Positions 5,996 through 9,241 of a stretch of 9,241 nucleotides of DNA are shown in pieces (position 1 is the first letter of the stretch; each line of letters starts with the position of its first letter). Under the pieces are notes generated by a model, which was not told the DNA's origin, did not search any database, and was given only the letters and a program-made list of their open reading frames with translations. The stretch spans positions 1-9,241 of the forward strand of contig JAFAFW010000017.1 of the NCBI GenBank assembly GCA_023423275.1, read 5' to 3'. The position numbers and the translations under genes were made by a program. This DNA is from Pseudomonadota bacterium (GTDB lineage Bacteria; Pseudomonadota; Alphaproteobacteria; Rhizobiales; Hyphomicrobiaceae).

Positions 5996-7195
5996 TCATG
6001 CCGCTTTCTTGACCTCAGCCGTCACCTTTTCAGCCGCATCAGCAAGATCATCGGCCGGAACGATCTTGAGTCCCGACTCCGCCAGGATCTTCTTGCCAAG
6101 CTCGACATTGGTGCCTTCCAGGCGCACGACGAGCGGCACCGTGATCGCCATCTCGCGCGCGGCGGCCACGACACCTTCGGCAATGATATCGCAGCGCATG
6201 ATGCCGCCGAAGATGTTGACCAGAATGCCCTTCACGGCCGGATCGGTCAGGATGATCTTGAAGGCAGCCTGGACCTTTTCCTTCGACGCGCCGCCGCCGA
6301 CGTCGAGGAAGTTGGCCGGCTCCTCGCCGTACAGCTTGATGATGTCCATGGTCGCCATCGCCAGACCGGCGCCGTTCACCATGCAGCCGATGGAGCCGTC
6401 GAGCTTCACATAGGACAGGTCATACTTGGAGGCTTCGACCTCGGCCGGGTCTTCTTCCTCAAGGTCGCGCAGCTCGACAATGTCCTTGTGGCGGTAGAGC
6501 GCGTTGGAATCGAAATCCATCTTGCCATCAAGGCAGATCAGCTTGCCGTCCTTGGTCACCACCAGCGGGTTGACCTCAAGCATGCTCATGTCCTTGTCGA
6601 CGAACAGCCGATAGAGATCGCCGACCATCTTCACGCACTGACCAACTTGATCGCCAGACAATCCCAGGGCGAAAGCGATCGTGCGCCCATGAAACGGAAA
6701 ATAGCCCGACGCCGGATCGATCGTCAGCGTGACGATCTTCTCAGGTGTGTCATGGGCGACCTGCTCGATGTCCATGCCGCCCGCCTGCGAGGCGATGAAC
6801 GAAATCCGGCTGGTTGCGCGATCGACGAGCGCGGACAAGTATAGCTCGCGTTCGATCTGAGAACCGTCCTCAATATAGAGACGCTTGACCACGCGGCCCG
6901 CAGGTCCGGTCTGCACCGTCACCAGGGTGTTGCCCAGCATCTGCTCGGCGAACGACTTGACCTCGTCAATGGACTTCGCCAGCCGGACACCGCCCTTATC
7001 ACCCGCCGCGGCTTCCTTGAACTTGCCCTTGCCGCGCCCGCCGGCGTGGATCTGCGCCTTCACCACCCAGACCGGGCCTGGAAGCTGCTGCGCCGCCTTG
7101 ACGGCATCCTCGACCGTAAAGGCCGCGATGCCTTTGGGCGTGTTCACGCCGTACTGCCGATAGAGCTCTTTGGCCTGATATTCGTGGATGTTCAT
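5996..7195 (-). CDS. sucC: Succinyl-CoA synthetase (ADP-forming) beta subunit
   Basis: ATP-grasp subunit of succinyl-CoA synthetase; it binds nucleotide, Mg and succinate and works as a complex with SucD. The protein has 399 residues (E. coli 388). It opens with the family signature MNIHEYQAKELYRQYGV. The ATP-grasp fold covers about 1-240, with VVKAQIHAGGRGKGKG-like nucleotide-binding residues at 44-58 (VVKAQIH, then AGGRGKGKF) and the metal and substrate segment LEVNPLVV (206-213) with DGKMDFD (223-229). The C-terminal ligase domain contains NGAGLAMATMD (274-284), FLDVGGGA (296-303) and NIFGGIMRCD (327-336). The ATG at 7195 has an AGGAA Shine-Dalgarno 9 bases upstream. It follows ridA by 157 bases on the same strand. 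Its 3' end runs into a hairpin terminator instead of directly into sucD. Confidence 0.97.
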   Translation of the reverse strand: MNIHEYQAKELYRQYGVNTPKGIAAFTVEDAVKAAQQLPGPVWVVKAQIHAGGRGKGKFKEAAAGDKGGVRLAKSIDEVKSFAEQMLGNTLVTVQTGPAGRVVKRLYIEDGSQIERELYLSALVDRATSRISFIASQAGGMDIEQVAHDTPEKIVTLTIDPASGYFPFHGRTIAFALGLSGDQVGQCVKMVGDLYRLFVDKDMSMLEVNPLVVTKDGKLICLDGKMDFDSNALYRHKDIVELRDLEEEDPAEVEASKYDLSYVKLDGSIGCMVNGAGLAMATMDIIKLYGEEPANFLDVGGGASKEKVQAAFKIILTDPAVKGILVNIFGGIMRCDIIAEGVVAAAREMAITVPLVVRLEGTNVELGKKILAESGLKIVPADDLADAAEKVTAEVKKAA

Positions 7196-7247
7196 GGGAC
7201 AGGGTTCCTATTGAGCTGGCAGTACCAATCACTTCTATCTGGTTTCA

Positions 7248-7278
7248 TCTGTATTGGAGCGAAACCTCCGAATACAGA
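7248..7278. promoter_or_regulatory. Inverted repeat upstream of sucC
   Basis: TCTGTATT (7248-7255) pairs with AATACAGA (7271-7278), and GGAG (7256-7259) pairs with CTCC (7266-7269). One unpaired base (7270) and a 6-base CGAAAC loop remain. The 12-bp stem lies about 53 bases before the sucC start. No T-run follows it on the minus strand, so a terminator is unlikely. It could be a leader hairpin or a protein binding site controlling sucC. No clear sigma-70 promoter was found in the 157-base gap. Confidence 0.4.
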
Positions 7279-7285
7279 GCCGTTT

Positions 7286-7318
7286 CATTCCCATCATCCC
7301 CGCGAAGGCGGGAATGAC
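7286..7318. repeat. REP-like dispersed palindrome (CCCGCGAAGGCGGG core)
   Basis: TCATCCCCGC and GCGGGAATGA (7294-7303, 7308-7317) form a 10-bp stem with one C-A mismatch and a GAAG loop. An alternative perfect pairing uses CATTCCC (7286-7292) with GGGAATG (7310-7316). I recognise the core plus ATGACGG flank as a short palindrome found in many copies between genes in alphaproteobacterial and some other proteobacterial genomes. Only one copy is in this window, so the dispersed nature rests on recall. It sits just after the ridA stop on the minus strand and may protect the 3' end of that mRNA. Confidence 0.55.
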
Positions 7319-7352
7319 GGAGCGGGAGCGCAACGAATATCTTCCGCAATTG

Positions 7353-7736
7353 TCAGGCGTTGCGGTCCGCAATCGCCTCGATCTCGAGACGGGCGCCAAG
7401 CGGAAGCCCCGCGACCTCGATCGTCGAACGGGCCGGATAGGGCTCGCTCATGTAGGTCTTGTAGACTTCGTTCATGGCCGCGAAGTCGCCCATGTCGGTC
7501 AGAAACACCGTCGTCTTCACGATATTCTTGAAGCTCAGGCCTGCCTGATCGAGGATCAGCTTCAGGTTGTTGAAGACCTGATGCGTCTGGGCTGCAACGT
7601 CGTCCCCGACCAGCTTGCCGGTCGCGCCATCGAGATGCACCTGACCGGAAATATAAACCACCGAGCCGGTGTCCATCGCCAGGGAATAGGGGCCGACTGC
7701 CTTCAACGGAGCGGCCGCGATCGCTTTCTTCGTCAT
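7353..7736 (-). CDS. ridA: RidA family reactive imine/enamine deaminase
   Basis: Small cytosolic protein of the RidA (YjgF/YER057c/UK114) family, which hydrolyses reactive imines such as 2-aminoacrylate to keto acids and ammonia and so spares PLP enzymes. The protein has 127 residues, as usual for the family, which forms trimers. Motifs: GPYS (15-18), VVYISGQVHLD (26-36), NLKLILDQAGLSF (57-69), the catalytic Arg103 in YPARSTIEV, and LEIEAIA (117-123) with the conserved glutamate. Keeping Arg103 points to an active deaminase of the RidA subgroup. ATG 7736 gives the normal start MTKKAIAAAPLKAVGPYS. The frame continues upstream to 7796, but that extension would include the hairpin at 7766-7789 and lacks family similarity. 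AAGGAAGG lies 12 bases upstream. It sits between osmC and sucC on the same strand. Confidence 0.92.
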   Translation of the reverse strand: MTKKAIAAAPLKAVGPYSLAMDTGSVVYISGQVHLDGATGKLVGDDVAAQTHQVFNNLKLILDQAGLSFKNIVKTTVFLTDMGDFAAMNEVYKTYMSEPYPARSTIEVAGLPLGARLEIEAIADRNA

Positions 7737-7765
7737 CGTTGGGCTGTGCCTTCCTTGTCTTGAAC

Positions 7766-7789
7766 AGGCCGAGCCTCGTGGCTCGGCCT
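7766..7789. terminator. Strong hairpin between osmC and ridA
   Basis: AGGCCGAGCC (7766-7775) and GGCTCGGCCT (7780-7789) form a perfect 10-bp GC-rich stem with a 4-base TCGT loop. It begins 16 bases after the osmC stop and ends 29 bases before the ridA start. In the direction of these genes it is followed by GTTCAAG, a poor T-run; on the plus strand it is followed by TTTCGCATTT. It is therefore more likely a partial terminator or mRNA-stabilising hairpin than a full stop for osmC transcripts. Confidence 0.5.
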
Positions 7790-7805
7790 TTCGCATTTCG
7801 GATGC

Positions 7806-8231
7806 TTAGCTTTCGAGCTTGGCGTCCATCGTGATCTTGGCATTGAGGACCTTGGAGACCGGGCAGCCGGATTCCGCTTCGGCCGCAGCCTTTTCAAAGG
7901 CAGTCTTGTCTCCACCCGGAATCCTGACCGCGACGTCGAGATGAGACGCGGTGATCGCAAACCCACCGTCGACCTGATCCAGCGTGATCGTCGCCTTGGT
8001 CTTGATGCTCTCCGCCGTCATGCCAGCCTTGCCAAGCTGCGCGGACAGCGCCATCGAGAAGCATCCCGCATGAGCCGCGGCAATCAGCTCTTCGGGATTG
8101 GTGCCGACGCCGTTCTCAAATCGTGTGCCGAAGGAGTACTGGGTATTGTTCAGGACGGTGCTGTCAGTCGAGATCGCCCCCTTCCCATCCTTCAGTCCGC
8201 CCTTCCATTCTGCAGATGCGCTACGCTTCAT
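7806..8231 (-). CDS. osmC: OsmC family peroxiredoxin (lipoyl-dependent type)
   Basis: Cys-based peroxidase reducing organic hydroperoxides in the cytoplasm. The protein has 141 residues (E. coli OsmC 143) and resembles it throughout: AEWKGGLKDGKGAISTDS, TRFENGVGTNPEELI, AAAHAGCFSMALS and GCPVSKVLNAKITMD all match the OsmC subgroup more closely than Ohr. The two catalytic cysteines are Cys57 and Cys123, with Arg37 and Glu47/Glu48 at the expected active-site places. OsmC/Ohr enzymes are known to be reduced by dihydrolipoyl groups, which is notable beside sucB. Three starts are possible: GTG 8249, ATG 8234 and ATG 8231. The AGGAG at 8238-8242 is 6 bases from ATG 8231 and only 3 from 8234, so 8231 is preferred. 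It begins 48 bases after mdh and is probably co-transcribed with it. Confidence 0.93.
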   Translation of the reverse strand: MKRSASAEWKGGLKDGKGAISTDSTVLNNTQYSFGTRFENGVGTNPEELIAAAHAGCFSMALSAQLGKAGMTAESIKTKATITLDQVDGGFAITASHLDVAVRIPGGDKTAFEKAAAEAESGCPVSKVLNAKITMDAKLES

Positions 8232-8237
8232 CATGCT

Positions 8238-8242
8238 CTCCT
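8238..8242 (-). promoter_or_regulatory. Ribosome binding site deciding the osmC start
   Basis: AGGAG on the minus strand, 6 bases before ATG 8231. It is too close (3 bases) to ATG 8234 and lies inside the frame of the upstream GTG 8249, so it favours 8231. Confidence 0.65.
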
Positions 8243-8279
8243 GTTGCACTTGGCTGGGTTGTATCCCCCCGAATTGCGA

Positions 8280-9241
8280 TCAGGCTCCGAGCTGTGGGGC
8301 TATCTTCGTGCAAGCCTCGACGAGTCCCGTCACCGACTCGATCGACTTGGTGAACATGCCCTTTTCTTCCGCGTTGAGCTCGATCTCAACGATGCGCTCC
8401 ACGCCGCCGGCACCGAGTATGACCGGAACGCCGACGTAGAGACCTTTCACACCGTATTCGCCATTGAGATAGGCGGCGCATGGCAGAACGCGCTTCTTAT
8501 CCTTGAGGAAGCTTTCCGCCATCAGGATCGCGGACGACGCCGGCGCGTAGAAGGCAGATCCGTTCTTCAGCAGCCCAACGATCTCGCCACCGCCCTTGCG
8601 CGTGCGATCAACGATCTGGTCCAAACGCTCCTGTGTCATCCAGCGCATCTTCACCAGATCCGGGAGCGGAATACCGGCGACCGTCGAATAGCGGACGAGC
8701 GGCACCATATCGTCGCCGTGACCACCGAGCACGAATGCCGACACGTCCTCAACAGAGACCTTCAGCTCATCGGCCAGGAAGTGGCGGAAGCGGGTGCTGT
8801 CGAGCACGCCTGCCATGCCCACCACGCGCGAATGCGGCAGCCCGGAAGCCTTCTGAAGAGCCCACACCATCGCATCAAGCGGGTTGGTGATACAGATCAC
8901 GAACGCCTGCGGGGCATATTGCTTGATGCCCTCTCCAACCTGCTGCATGACCTTGAGATTGATGCCGAGCAGATCATCGCGGCTCATGCCCGGCTTGCGC
9001 GGCACGCCGGCCGTCACGATGCAAACCTGCGCGCCTTCGATGTCGGCGTAGGAGCTGGTGCCCTTCAGCGAAACGTCAAATCCTTCGACGCCACCTGACT
9101 GAGCGATATCCAGGGCTTTGCCCTGCGGGGTACCGTCGACGATGTCGAACAGGACGACATCACCCAGCTCCTTGAGGCCAATGAGGTGGGCCAGTGTGCC
9201 GCCGATCATGCCTGCGCCGATCAGCGCGATCTTGGTGCGCG
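8280..9241 (-). CDS. mdh: Malate dehydrogenase, LDH-like type (5' end cut off)
   Basis: NAD-dependent oxidation of malate to oxaloacetate in the TCA cycle. The frame enters at the window edge with RTKIALIGAGMIGG, so only about two codons (probably Met-Ala) are missing. The full protein would have about 321 residues, normal for the lactate-dehydrogenase-like MDHs of alphaproteobacteria. Numbering from that inferred Met: glycine motif GAGMIGG (10-16); Asp34 for the NAD ribose; substrate arginines Arg83 and Arg89 in GVPRKPGMSRDD; Asn121 in ITNPLD; Asp149 and Arg152 in GVLDSTR; and the catalytic His176 in GGHGDDMVP. Arg83 in the active-site loop supports malate over lactate as substrate. It is the first gene of the minus-strand cluster in view, 48 bases upstream of osmC. 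Its promoter is outside the window. Confidence 0.96.
   Translation of the reverse strand, partial: RTKIALIGAGMIGGTLAHLIGLKELGDVVLFDIVDGTPQGKALDIAQSGGVEGFDVSLKGTSSYADIEGAQVCIVTAGVPRKPGMSRDDLLGINLKVMQQVGEGIKQYAPQAFVICITNPLDAMVWALQKASGLPHSRVVGMAGVLDSTRFRHFLADELKVSVEDVSAFVLGGHGDDMVPLVRYSTVAGIPLPDLVKMRWMTQERLDQIVDRTRKGGGEIVGLLKNGSAFYAPASSAILMAESFLKDKKRVLPCAAYLNGEYGVKGLYVGVPVILGAGGVERIVEIELNAEEKGMFTKSIESVTGLVEACTKIAPQLGA

Noticed and set aside
5939..6844. Plus-strand open frame of 301 codons opposite sucC
   Set aside because: It begins inside the terminator hairpin region and lies over conserved sucC; the composition is that of a reverse-complement shadow.
7737..7796. Upstream extension of ridA to 7796
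   Set aside because: It would read through the GC-rich hairpin at 7766-7789 and add 20 residues not found in RidA proteins.
7941..9098. Plus-strand open frame of 385 codons opposite osmC and mdh
   Set aside because: It spans two real genes and their gap on the other strand, has no domain, and has a His/Arg-rich shadow composition.

Overview
The window comes from a GC-rich alphaproteobacterium, most likely of the order Hyphomicrobiales (Rhizobiales). I infer this from protein style and gene order: a lactate-dehydrogenase-type malate dehydrogenase grouped with sucC, sucD, sucA and sucB is the classic alphaproteobacterial TCA cluster. The order is fairly safe; family and genus cannot be fixed from the sequence alone.

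All long genes lie on the minus strand, so the transcription order runs from right to left: mdh (5' end just outside the window), osmC, ridA, sucC, sucD, sucA, sucB (3' end outside the window). Together they encode malate dehydrogenase, both subunits of succinyl-CoA synthetase, and the E1 and E2 components of 2-oxoglutarate dehydrogenase. That covers the path from 2-oxoglutarate to succinate, plus malate to oxaloacetate. E3 (lpd) is not in the window and may follow sucB.

Two additions break the plain TCA layout. First, an OsmC-type peroxidase and a RidA imine deaminase sit between mdh and sucC, in the same orientation. Second, sucC and sucD, whose products form one enzyme, are separated by 708 bases. 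That gap holds a small plus-strand gene for a YegP/DUF1508 protein (112 residues, about 49% GC against the mid-60s in a sampled part of sucD). This gene has its own candidate promoter, an inverted repeat over its -35 box, a good Shine-Dalgarno, and a strong hairpin terminator shared with the converging end of sucC. Just upstream of sucD is a 19-base near-copy of the start of sucD, possibly a scar of rearrangement.

If the shared hairpin stops transcription on the minus strand, mdh-osmC-ridA-sucC and sucD-sucA-sucB are separate units. sucD would then need a promoter in the divergent region 5288-5570. I found no CRISPR array, tRNA, rRNA, transposase or clearly new multi-gene system. The most unusual points are the inserted yegP-like cassette, and a lipoyl-dependent type of peroxidase encoded beside the lipoyl-bearing E2.
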